Source: Pseudomonas bharatica CSV86 (GTDB lineage Bacteria > Pseudomonadota > Gammaproteobacteria > Pseudomonadales > Pseudomonadaceae). Taken from it: a stretch of DNA of 64,000 bases. The position numbers and the translations under genes were made by a program. The notes below the pieces were generated by a model. It saw only the letters and a list, made by a program, of their open reading frames with translations. It was not told the origin of the DNA and ran no database searches. This document shows, piece after piece, positions 9,605 through 17,335 of the stretch (position 1 is its first letter; every line of letters begins with the position of its first letter). The DNA is taken from NCBI RefSeq assembly GCF_000319305.2, contig NZ_AMWJ02000001.1, positions 2,023,001 to 2,087,000 of the forward strand. Direction: 5' to 3'.

Positions 9605-11369
9605 GTCTTGATTTCCTTGGTGGGGTCATCGGCATCGACCAGTACCGTACTGATATAGCGGTTGGCGGTGGCATAGAGCGAGAAGAATTGCGCCAGCACC
9701 GCAGAAAACAGCACGGTGCTATGCCCGGCGAAGTGGGTCGGGTCAAGCTGGATGCGAACTTCCAGGCCCTTGCGCCAGCCGCGCCAGGCATCGTTGCCGA
9801 CCTGGGCGACGCGCCGTTCGCTGCTCAGGCTCTTCAGGCCGTCGATCTGCCGGCTGGCGCTGGCTTCGTTGCGCAGGTTGTGCAACACCAGGATTTCCCG
9901 CAGGGCCCCAGGGCTTGCGGGCCTTCCACCAGCGACAGGTGATTGAGCGTGAGCTGCGACACCAGGCGCCAGCGCGACTGGCCGTCCAGGCTCGGTACCC
10001 CCTGGGCGCTGGGCGGGTTGACCAGGTATGCGCTGGCCGGTGCGCCGGGGCGCTCGAAGGATAGCCGGGTACCGGCCGCCAGGCTCTGCGCCAGATGGCG
10101 GTTGGTGCACAGCAGGTCGGCGCTGAGGCTGAAGTCCCAGGCCTGGCGCAGTGGATCGAAGCCGGGGTCCACCAGGCTGATCATCATGTCGCTGCCGATG
10201 CGGTTCGGGGTCAGCCCATGGATGCGCCGTGCGTGCCAGTACCGGGTGGCAGCGCTGCCGTGCTGGCTGCCGTAGTAGGGCGCCAGCGGGCGCACCACAC
10301 CATCGGCGCCCAGGGCGCGCAGGCTGCGGATGCTGTGGATCTCGACGCTGTTTTCACGATGGCTGTCGGCGACCAGGCGGTATTCGCTGCTGCGTCCGTC
10401 CGGGCGCAAGGGCTCGGAGGTGCGGCGGAACAGATTGATCGCCGGGGCGCAGCCCAGGGCGAAGTCGCCGGGCTGCAGAAACAGGTGCGTGGGTGCCGGG
10501 CGGTCGAACACCAGGTACAGCTGCAGGCTGCTGCCCTCGATCTGGCGCGGGTCGAGGGGCAGGTCGAAGAAGTGGAATTTCTCCGGGAAGGCGAAGTACT
10601 CGGCCAGCAGGCGCAGACCGGGATGTACGCCGTCCTCCTCGGGCAGCAGTGCCTCGTGCTCGGCAAAGCCCACCACCTGCGGCAGGCGGTCCAGGCGCAG
10701 CAGGCGCTCGCGGCTGGCGCCATTGCACACCGCGATGGTATGGGCGCCCAGCAGGTCGTAAAGCGCGGCATTGACCATGGGCGATGCATCGAGGTGCACG
10801 CGCAGATGGCGCAGGTCCAGTTCGTTCCAGGACGCCTTGCCCAGGCAATCGATACGCAGGCGCAGGGCCGACGCGGCCTGGTGCAGCCCGGTCAGCTCGC
10901 GGGCCTCGTCGGCGCCGAGCAGTACCGCTTCGCTGATCTGCAACGGCCACAGGGTGACCTCGGCGCCGGTACGAAAATGCAGGCTGTCGCCACGGGTCGT
11001 GGTGACGAACAGCGGGGTATCGCGGGGCAGGGTATAGCCGCTGTCGAGCGCACCCTTGGTCAGGTCCGGTTCGAAGCGCACGATGGCGCAGGAAGGCAAG
11101 GGGCGCAGGGCCAGCGGGTAAAGCTGTTCGAGCAGGGCGTCGCTGAATTCGGCGTAGTCGTCGTCCAGGCGCCGTTGCAGGCGTGCCGAGAGCAGGGAGA
11201 AGCCTTCCAGCAGCCGTTCCACATGAGGGTCCTGGCTCTCTCCGGGCGACAGCTCAAGGCGCCGGGCCACCTTGGGATAGCGCTCGGCGAAGGCGCTGCC
11301 GGCGTTGCGCAGCCAGGTCAGCTCGCGCTGGTAATAGTTGAGCAGCAGCGGGTCAATCGAGTCGCTCAT
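9568..11369 (-). CDS. tssF: TssF type VI baseplate protein (one apparent frameshift)
   Basis: Main baseplate wedge protein, about 600 residues once repaired. It begins MSDSIDPLLLNYYQRELTWL at 11369, followed by RYPKVARRLEL, DPHVERLLEGFSLLSARLQRRLDDD and EFSDALLEQLYP, all diagnostic of TssF. The C-terminal part, with EILVLHNL and VLFSAVLAQFFSLYATANRYI, sits in another frame. The shift maps to the CCCC run at 9906-9909: one extra base gives EGPQALGALREILVL. The start overlaps tssE by 17 bases. The deletion looks like a sequence error because both halves are fully conserved in character. Confidence 0.92.
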
Positions 11370-11790
11370 GGCTGACCTCCACCGCCGAGTCCTGCTTGTC
11401 CAGGACAAAGGCCACCGGCCATTGCTGGCCACCCTGGCGCAGCATGCCGCTGACCAGGATATTCAGCCGCCGTGGTTGTCCGGCCACCTGGCGTACTTCG
11501 ACCTCGCCGGCCTTCAGGCGTGGTTCGAAGTGGTTGATGGCGGCGCGGACTTCCCGGGCGATGCGCCGGCGATCGTCGCTGTTGCTGGCCTGCAGGCCGC
11601 TCCAGTCGCCAATGCCGTAGTCCAGCACCGTGGGCGGCGTGCTCAGTGTCGGGCCCGCACGGCGGCTGTTGAGCAGCCGCGTCAGTTCCTCGCGGACCGA
11701 ATCGGCCAGGGCCTGGCGGTCGAGGGTCGGCGCCTCGCCCGCAGGGTCGCCGAGGCGTTCGAACAGCAGGGGGCGGTGACCGCTGGACAT
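11353..11790 (-). CDS. tssE: TssE gp25-like baseplate protein
   Basis: 145-residue gp25-like baseplate protein that primes sheath polymerisation. It contains PLLFERLGD at the start, a DSVREELTRLLNSRR helix, the conserved VLDYGIGDWS segment and a C-terminal FEPRLKAGEVEV. The start at 11790 is three bases beyond the TGA of hcp (11795-11797), with only a weak ribosome site, suggesting coupling. Its 3' end overlaps the tssF start. Length and motifs are standard. Confidence 0.92.
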   Translation of the reverse strand: MSSGHRPLLFERLGDPAGEAPTLDRQALADSVREELTRLLNSRRAGPTLSTPPTVLDYGIGDWSGLQASNSDDRRRIAREVRAAINHFEPRLKAGEVEVRQVAGQPRRLNILVSGMLRQGGQQWPVAFVLDKQDSAVEVSHERLD

Positions 11791-11794
11791 CTAG

Positions 11795-12292
11795 TCAGGC
11801 ACCGGCCTTGTTCAGGGTCATGTCCCAGCTGGTGCCCGCCACGCCTTCCTTGGTGCCGTCGTCTTTCTGCGTGGTCAATTCCCATTTGATCTTGGTGAAG
11901 TTCAGGGAAATGGTTTCCACCGGCTTGCCACCGGTGCCGCCGCTGACGCTGACATTGGAGAAGATCACGTTGGTCAGGGTGTAGACGATGAAGGGCATGA
12001 TTTGCCCGCTGCTCTCGGCGGCGTTGCGGCCGACGGTGATCTTGGCCTCGGCCACCGGCTTTCCGGAGACGCAATAGAGATTGAGGTTGGGGGTGGAGGT
12101 ATCGATGAACTTGGTCAGGGTGAATTCGCCGACGAAGGGCTTGCCCGAGGTCCGCTCGGTGTTGCTGACGTCGTTGGTCACCTGCATGGCAACGTTGTGG
12201 CTGTAGGACATGATCTCGATCTTGTCCTTGTAGCCTTCGATCAGCGAGTCACCTTTGATGTCGTCGCCCAGGTCCAGAATGATCGCATCCAT
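11795..12292 (-). CDS. hcp: Hcp inner-tube protein
   Basis: 165-residue Hcp that stacks as hexameric rings to form the secreted tube. It starts MDAIILDLGDDIKGDS, with IEIMSYSHNVAMQV, the GEFTLTKFIDTSTPNL strand pair and FSNVSVSGGTGGKPVETISLNFTKIKWEL. The start at 12292 has AGGAG eight bases upstream. A strong hairpin lies between tssC and hcp, which could let hcp be expressed at a different level from the sheath genes. The sequence resembles the Hcp type carried by clusters of HSI-III order; that subtype call is inference. Confidence 0.93.
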   Translation of the reverse strand: MDAIILDLGDDIKGDSLIEGYKDKIEIMSYSHNVAMQVTNDVSNTERTSGKPFVGEFTLTKFIDTSTPNLNLYCVSGKPVAEAKITVGRNAAESSGQIMPFIVYTLTNVIFSNVSVSGGTGGKPVETISLNFTKIKWELTTQKDDGTKEGVAGTSWDMTLNKAGA

Positions 12293-12338
12293 CGCGTGAA
12301 GCTCCTGCAGTCAGAAAATTCGAATAGGTAGGGAAAGC

Positions 12339-12363
12339 ACTCCTGCGGGCCGGGCCCGCAGGA
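12339..12363 (-). other. Intercistronic hairpin between tssC and hcp
   Basis: Perfect inverted repeat CTCCTGCGGG / CCCGCAGGAG with a 5-base loop, just after the tssC stop in the direction of transcription. No T-run follows on the transcribed strand, so it is more likely an RNA-processing or stability element, or a partial terminator, than a full stop. Confidence 0.6.
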
Positions 12364-12370
12364 GCCGGGG

Positions 12371-13864
12371 TCAGGCAGCGACCGGTGGTGGCAGGGTGGC
12401 TACCAGGCGGATCGAGGCGGTCAGCTCTTCGAGCTGGAAGTGCGGACGCAGGAACACCGTGGCACGGTAGGCGCCCGGCTTGCCGGCGACCTCGGTCACG
12501 TCGATGCGGGCTTCACGCAGCGGGTACTGGGCCTTGATGTCCTGGGGCGCGTTGTCGTTGACCAGCACGTAGTCGGCGATCCAGTTGTTCAGGTAGGTCT
12601 GTACGTTGTCGCGGGTCATGAAGCTGCCCACCTTGTCACGCATGATGACCTTCAGGTAATGGGCGAAGCGCGACGACGCCAGTACATACGGCAGCATCGA
12701 GGAGATCCGCGCGTTGGCATTGGCCTCGTTGGTGTTGTAGGTGCGTGGCTTGTTGGTGGTCTGGCCGCCGAAGAATACCGCGGTACCGGTGTTTTTCTTG
12801 TGGCACAGGGCGATGAATCCGAGGTCGTTGAGCTCCTTTTCGCGGCGATCGGTGATCGCCACTTCGGTCGGGCACTTGAGGGTCAGGTCGCCGGACGCGG
12901 TCTTGAAGGTGTGCTGCGGCAGGTTGGTCAGCGCGCCGCCGCTCTCGGCGCCGCGGATCGCCGCCGCCCAGCCGAACTTGGCGTAGGCGTCGGTGATGCG
13001 CCGGGCCAGGGCCCAGGCGGCGTTGCCCCACAGGTACTGCTTGCCGTCCGGGTTGCTGACGTTTTCGGTGAAGTTCATGCCTTCCACCGGCAGCGTGTCC
13101 GGGCCGTAGGGCAGGCGCAGGAGGAAGCGCGGCAGCACCAGGGATACGTAGCGCGAGTCCTCGGTATTGCGGAAGTCTTGCCAGGGGCCCAGTTCCAGGC
13201 TTTCGAACAGTTTGGCCAGGTCCTTCGGCACGCCCAGGTCGGTGAACTGCTTCATGTCGAACAGCAATGGGCTGGCCGCGGCGATGAAGGGCGCGTGGGC
13301 ATTGGCGGCGACTTCGGACAGCTTGCGCAGCAAGGCGATGTCCTGCGGGTGGCGGCCGAAGAAGTAATCGCCGACCAGGACGCTGAACGGGTTGCCACCG
13401 AAGGTGCCGTATTCCTCTTCGTAGATCTTCTTGAAGAGCACGGTCTGGTCGAAGTCGACGGCGCGGGTCAGGTCTTTCTTCAGTTCGTCCTGGGACACGT
13501 TGAGCAGGCGCAGTTTCAGGCGGGTGCTGGTCTCGGTGTTGCTGACCAGCATATGCAGGCCGCGCCAGGACGCTTCGAGCTTTTGGAAGGCTTCGTCGTG
13601 GAGGATTTCGTTGAGCTGGTCGCCGATCAGCTTGTCGATCTGCTCGATGCGGTTGTTGATCAGGGCGCGGGTGTCAGGGTCTTCGCCCTGGCTGACGGTG
13701 AGGGCCTTGTCGAGCACCTGGCTGGCGAACTCGGCGATCAGGTCCTGGGCGTAGACCTTCTGGCTCTCGTCATGAACGATCTGGCCTTCCTGGATGATCT
13801 TTTCCAGCAGGGTCAGGGTCTGGGTGCTGCCTTCGCTTGGATTCTCGGTGCTGGACGCGGGCAT
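12371..13864 (-). CDS. tssC: TssC type VI sheath large subunit
   Basis: 497-residue sheath protein that pairs with TssB to form the contractile tube. Family segments visible are WRGLHMLVSNTETSTRLKL, YEEEYGTFGGNPFSVLVGDY, the PLLFDMKQFTDLGVPKDL region, LPRFLLRLPYG and a C-terminal AYRATVFLRPHFQLEEL. The start at 13864 has GGAGA eight bases upstream. It lies 58 bases downstream of tssB and begins the sheath-tube-baseplate run. Intact, no oddities. Confidence 0.95.
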   Translation of the reverse strand: MPASSTENPSEGSTQTLTLLEKIIQEGQIVHDESQKVYAQDLIAEFASQVLDKALTVSQGEDPDTRALINNRIEQIDKLIGDQLNEILHDEAFQKLEASWRGLHMLVSNTETSTRLKLRLLNVSQDELKKDLTRAVDFDQTVLFKKIYEEEYGTFGGNPFSVLVGDYFFGRHPQDIALLRKLSEVAANAHAPFIAAASPLLFDMKQFTDLGVPKDLAKLFESLELGPWQDFRNTEDSRYVSLVLPRFLLRLPYGPDTLPVEGMNFTENVSNPDGKQYLWGNAAWALARRITDAYAKFGWAAAIRGAESGGALTNLPQHTFKTASGDLTLKCPTEVAITDRREKELNDLGFIALCHKKNTGTAVFFGGQTTNKPRTYNTNEANANARISSMLPYVLASSRFAHYLKVIMRDKVGSFMTRDNVQTYLNNWIADYVLVNDNAPQDIKAQYPLREARIDVTEVAGKPGAYRATVFLRPHFQLEELTASIRLVATLPPPVAA

Positions 13865-13922
13865 GGTGAAGTCTCCGGATGCAAGGGGAATGATCGGGCG
13901 GGCGAATCAGGCGTCGGGCCGG

Positions 13923-14492
13923 TTACTTGGTTTCCGGGGTTTCGCCGGTATCCGCGTCGTCTGTCTTGTCTTCGGGCTTGGCGTCGATTTTCGCCGTGGC
14001 ATCGGAGCGGGCCGCCTTGATCAGCTCAAGATCCTCGTCGGCACTGGACAGCACCTGCTTCAGCATTTCATCGAGCCTGTCGTTGCCATCGAGCTTGGTC
14101 AGCAGATCGCGCAGGCGCTCGCGGGCACCGAACAGCACCTTGAGTGCATCGACTTTTTTCACCACGTTGATCGGATCGAAGTCTTCGATCGACTCGAAGA
14201 CCAGCTTGGCGCTAAGAGGGGAGTTGCCACCGCTGAGGGTGTTCTTGACGTTGACGGTAACGCTGGGCTTGATCGAATTGAGGACCTGGTTGAAGTTGTC
14301 GCTGTCGATCTCGACGAAGCGACGCTCATTGAGTTTTTCCGGGTTGGGCGTGGCGCCGGAAAGGTCGGCCAGAATGCCCATGACCAGCGGCAGTTCCTTT
14401 TTCTCGATGGCGTTGCCGATTTCGACGTCGTAAGTGATCTGCACACGAGGCGGACGAACCCGGCCCAGCTTGTGCTGAATACTCTCTTCCAT
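13923..14492 (-). CDS. tssB: TssB type VI sheath small subunit
   Basis: 189-residue sheath protein. The N-terminus MEESIQHKLGRVRPPRVQIT, then DVEIGNAIEKKELPLVMGILADLSG and ERRFVEIDSDNFN are the standard TssB signature. The C-terminal tail is long and acidic (DDADTGETPETK). I chose the ATG at 14492 because GGAG sits nine bases upstream; the longer in-frame start at 14525 adds a serine-rich unconserved leader. It is the first gene of the leftward operon and faces the lipoprotein gene across a 201-base divergent promoter region. Confidence 0.94.
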   Translation of the reverse strand: MEESIQHKLGRVRPPRVQITYDVEIGNAIEKKELPLVMGILADLSGATPNPEKLNERRFVEIDSDNFNQVLNSIKPSVTVNVKNTLSGGNSPLSAKLVFESIEDFDPINVVKKVDALKVLFGARERLRDLLTKLDGNDRLDEMLKQVLSSADEDLELIKAARSDATAKIDAKPEDKTDDADTGETPETK

Positions 14493-14693
14493 AGTGGCTG
14501 ACTCCGATGCAGAAGGCGGGCGCAATGCAACGGTTTCCCACTGATCGCATTCCCTTGCTTAGACCGCGGAGCGGACACACTCGCGTTGGAGGATCCTGTT
14601 TTCCGCAATCACCTCAATTCGTCGTGGTGGCGAATTGGCATGGATGCTATAACAGGCATCCGGAAATGCAAATAAAACTTTTCTTGGATCATT
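14493..14693. promoter_or_regulatory. Divergent promoter region of the type VI cluster
   Basis: 201 bases between tssB (leftward) and the lipoprotein gene (rightward), AT-rich from about 14625 on, so both operons should start here. I looked for a sigma-54 site (GG, ten bases, GC) near TTGGCATGGATGCTATAA but the spacing is wrong, so I assign no sigma factor. Confidence 0.5.
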
Positions 14694-15164
14694 ATGCGTC
14701 TTAAGAAGTTCAAGTTTTTCAGGATGACGGTGATACTTTTAGGCTTGGCCCATATGGCCGGCTGCGCCTATTTTGGATCCAGGGTAAGTGTCGACGGAGT
14801 TACCCTCGATGTTGCTTTGCGTGCAAATGATGACTCGCCCATCGCGGTCGACTTTATTGCAGTTAACGATAATGATTTGCTTGCAAAGTTATCGGGACTT
14901 ACAGCAAAACAATGGTTTGCAACGCGCGATCAATATCAGCGCGACTTTCGTCAATATCTTTATGTCTGGGGCCTGGAACTGGTGCCGGGACAGTTGATTG
15001 AATCCTCGACCTTCCCGCTGGACGGAAAACCCTCGGTAGGGCTCGTGGCCTTTGCCAATTACCAGAGCCCGGGCGCCCATCGCCTGCGCCTGGAAGACCA
15101 GCGCAGCATCCGCTTGAAATTCGATGCGCGCGAGATGACCCTGCTCGACCAGAACCTGCGCTGA
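14694..15164 (+). CDS. tssJ: Type VI lipoprotein in the TssJ position
   Basis: 156-residue predicted outer-membrane lipoprotein. A basic N-terminus (RLKKFKFF) and hydrophobic stretch VILLGLAHMAGC give a lipobox-like HMAGC with Cys24; His at -4 is unusual. The body is rich in beta character (VSVDGVTLDVALRAND, GLVAFANYQSPGAHRLRL). TssJ normally anchors TssM to the outer membrane and lies just before tssK, exactly this place. Classical TssJ motifs are weak, so the call rests on size, lipobox and context. Codon use in the first half is more AT-rich than in its neighbours. Confidence 0.6.
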   Translation: MRLKKFKFFRMTVILLGLAHMAGCAYFGSRVSVDGVTLDVALRANDDSPIAVDFIAVNDNDLLAKLSGLTAKQWFATRDQYQRDFRQYLYVWGLELVPGQLIESSTFPLDGKPSVGLVAFANYQSPGAHRLRLEDQRSIRLKFDAREMTLLDQNLR

Positions 15165-15213
15165 GCGCGGGCACGTTTGCACAGATGCCAAATACAGGAT
15201 GTCAAGGGAACCT

Positions 15214-16548
15214 ATGAGCGTGCGACCTGATGTGGTCTGCTGGTACGAAGGCATGCAACTGCTGCCCCAGCATTTTCAGTTGCAAGGACTGCGGGCCGAG
15301 GCCATTGCCGCGCACCTGGCCAGGGCCGCCAACCCCTGGTATTGGGGCGTGACCCAACTGTCCTGGGAGCAGCCGGCGCTGGTCGCCGGCAAGCTGCGCA
15401 TCCTCGGCCTGGAGGCTACGTTGCCCGACGGCATGCCGATCAGTATCGAACCGGGGGAGGGCGGCCTGCCCGAGTTCGACCTGGTCGAGGTGATCGCCGC
15501 CGCGCCCGATGCCAGTGTCACCCTTTACCTCGCCGTCAGCCCGATCTGGCAGGGCCAGCGCCTGCGTCCGCTGGACGGTCGCTGGCGGTCGGCGCTCAGC
15601 GAGCCGGTACCCAACCTCGACAACAACCTCGATGACGAGCCCGTCCAGGTCTGGATACCGCACCCGCGCCTGGTGACCGATGCCAGCAAGGCCGACACCG
15701 TGTGCCTGCCGTTGCTGCGGATCAGCAAGGCCGATGGCGGCTACAAGGTAATGGATGATTTCATTGCACCGACGCCGCGCATCCTGCCCGAATCGCCCCT
15801 GGGCCAGCGGGTCTTCCAGCTCTGCGCGATGATCCGCGAGAAATGCGTCTTCCTCGGCAAGCGCCTGCAGGCGCTGCAAGGGGATGCCGCTAGTGCCGAG
15901 GAACTGCGCCGGCAATCGGCAGCCCTGTGGGCGCGCCTGCCGGAAGTCGAAGGCCTGCTCAACAGCCGCATCGCCACGCCCCAGGGCCTGCACGGGCTGT
16001 TGCTGGGCATGGCCGGCAGTTGGTCGGTGCTCGATCCGGCCAGGGGCGTTCCGGCCTTTGCGCCGCTGGATTTTCTTGACCTGTACCGCGGCTACGACGA
16101 GGTGCTGCGCTGGATGGAGCAGGTACTGGGCAAGCTGCGCCTGGGCTATCGCAGCCATCTGTTTAAACAGATGGGCAATGTCTACGAGATCAGCCTGCCA
16201 TCGTCGGCGGCCAGCCAGACCCTGGTCATCGGCCTGCGCATGCCGGCCGGAACGCCCGAGGAGGGTGCCCGCCTGTGGCTGGGGCGGACCATCATCGCCT
16301 CTGCCGCACAGGTGCCCGAACTGGCGCGCCAGCGCCGCCCGGGCCTGGCGCACAACCCGATGAGCCGCAAGGATCAGGTGGCCTACGGGGTCGGCGACGA
16401 TACCCGCCTGTTCGTGATCGAGGCCGGTGGCCCGGGTTTCGACCCGCACCAGCCGTTGCAGATCGTGTCCACCGGCTCGGGTGAAGCCTTCCGGCCTTGG
16501 CAGATCGTACTGCTGATCGACGACGACCACGAAGAACAAGACGCCTGA
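15214..16548 (+). CDS. tssK: TssK baseplate-membrane complex connector
   Basis: 444-residue protein that docks the baseplate onto TssL and TssM. It starts with VCWYEGMQLLPQHFQLQGLR, the strongly conserved TssK N-terminal motif, and also has YLAVSPIWQGQ, YKVMDDFIAPTPRIL, the YRGYDEVLRWMEQVLGKL helix and YEISLPSSAASQTLVIGLR. Of two in-frame ATGs, 15214 has AGGGA nearby and matches the family start; 15199 lacks a good site. It is the second gene of the rightward operon. Confidence 0.94.
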   Translation: MSVRPDVVCWYEGMQLLPQHFQLQGLRAEAIAAHLARAANPWYWGVTQLSWEQPALVAGKLRILGLEATLPDGMPISIEPGEGGLPEFDLVEVIAAAPDASVTLYLAVSPIWQGQRLRPLDGRWRSALSEPVPNLDNNLDDEPVQVWIPHPRLVTDASKADTVCLPLLRISKADGGYKVMDDFIAPTPRILPESPLGQRVFQLCAMIREKCVFLGKRLQALQGDAASAEELRRQSAALWARLPEVEGLLNSRIATPQGLHGLLLGMAGSWSVLDPARGVPAFAPLDFLDLYRGYDEVLRWMEQVLGKLRLGYRSHLFKQMGNVYEISLPSSAASQTLVIGLRMPAGTPEEGARLWLGRTIIASAAQVPELARQRRPGLAHNPMSRKDQVAYGVGDDTRLFVIEAGGPGFDPHQPLQIVSTGSGEAFRPWQIVLLIDDDHEEQDA

Positions 16549-16564
16549 CACGGTAGGGAAGCCT

Positions 16565-17335
16565 ATGCCAGAAGGGATTGCCGTTTCGCGTTATCGCGGC
16601 GTGCAGGATGCGCCCCTGACCAGTGCCTTTCACCAGGCCTGGCAGGACTGGGCGCAAGCCTGGGACGAACTGGACAAGCGCGGCCAGGACCTCGACAAGC
16701 TCGTCGACCAGGTGGTCGAGCTCTCCACCGGCGCCACCCGCCGCCTCTGGCGTACGGCCTTTGCCAGCGTCGGCGATTCGGCGCCCTTGCAGGTCAAGTC
16801 GATGGTCTACGCCTTCGTCGCCCTGGTCGACGAGACCCTGCTGTTCGCCGACTGGCCCGGCCAGCCGGTGTGGCAGGAGCGCCCCCTGGAGTTGCGCCTG
16901 TACAGCAGCCGCCAGGCCGGCGATCGCCTGCCGGTGGAGATCAAGCGCCTGCTCGATGAGCAGGCACCGACCAGCCAGGACCTGGGCAATGTGTACCTGT
17001 TGTGCCTGATCCTCGGTTTCCATGGCCGCCTGCGCGGACCGGGCGGCGAAGCGCTGCACGCCAAATGGCGGCATGCGCTGTACAACTTCACCCGCCAGCG
17101 TGATCCGGACTACACCAACGTCAGTGCTTTGCTGGCAGAGCCGGCCATTGTCCGGCCACAGCAGCTTGCGCCGCGTGAAACCATGGGCGACGGGGTGCGC
17201 CTGGGCCTGCTGATCCTTGGCGTGACCTTGCTGCTGGTCGCAGTCGGCCACCTGTTCTGGCGCGATATCGGCCAGGAACTGTCGCCGGTGCTGCACCTGG
17301 CCGTGCCCCACCAGGTCCAGGAGCCGATTTCATGA
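16565..17335 (+). CDS. tssL: TssL (DotU) inner-membrane protein
   Basis: 256-residue DotU-type protein forming the membrane complex with TssM. A cytoplasmic helical domain (LTSAFHQAWQDWAQ, KSMVYAFVALVDETLLF, WQERPLELRLY, LGNVYLLCLILGFHGRLRG) is followed by one membrane segment near the C-terminus, LGLLILGVTLLLVAVGHLFW. There is no OmpA or peptidoglycan-binding extension, so wall anchoring must come from another protein or be absent. The start at 16565 has AGGGAA upstream, and the stop overlaps the tssM start as ATGA. Confidence 0.93.
   Translation: MPEGIAVSRYRGVQDAPLTSAFHQAWQDWAQAWDELDKRGQDLDKLVDQVVELSTGATRRLWRTAFASVGDSAPLQVKSMVYAFVALVDETLLFADWPGQPVWQERPLELRLYSSRQAGDRLPVEIKRLLDEQAPTSQDLGNVYLLCLILGFHGRLRGPGGEALHAKWRHALYNFTRQRDPDYTNVSALLAEPAIVRPQQLAPRETMGDGVRLGLLILGVTLLLVAVGHLFWRDIGQELSPVLHLAVPHQVQEPIS

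Noticed and set aside
14493..14693. Sigma-54 promoter in the divergent type VI region
   Set aside because: A TGGCAT…GC candidate has seven instead of ten bases between GG and GC.
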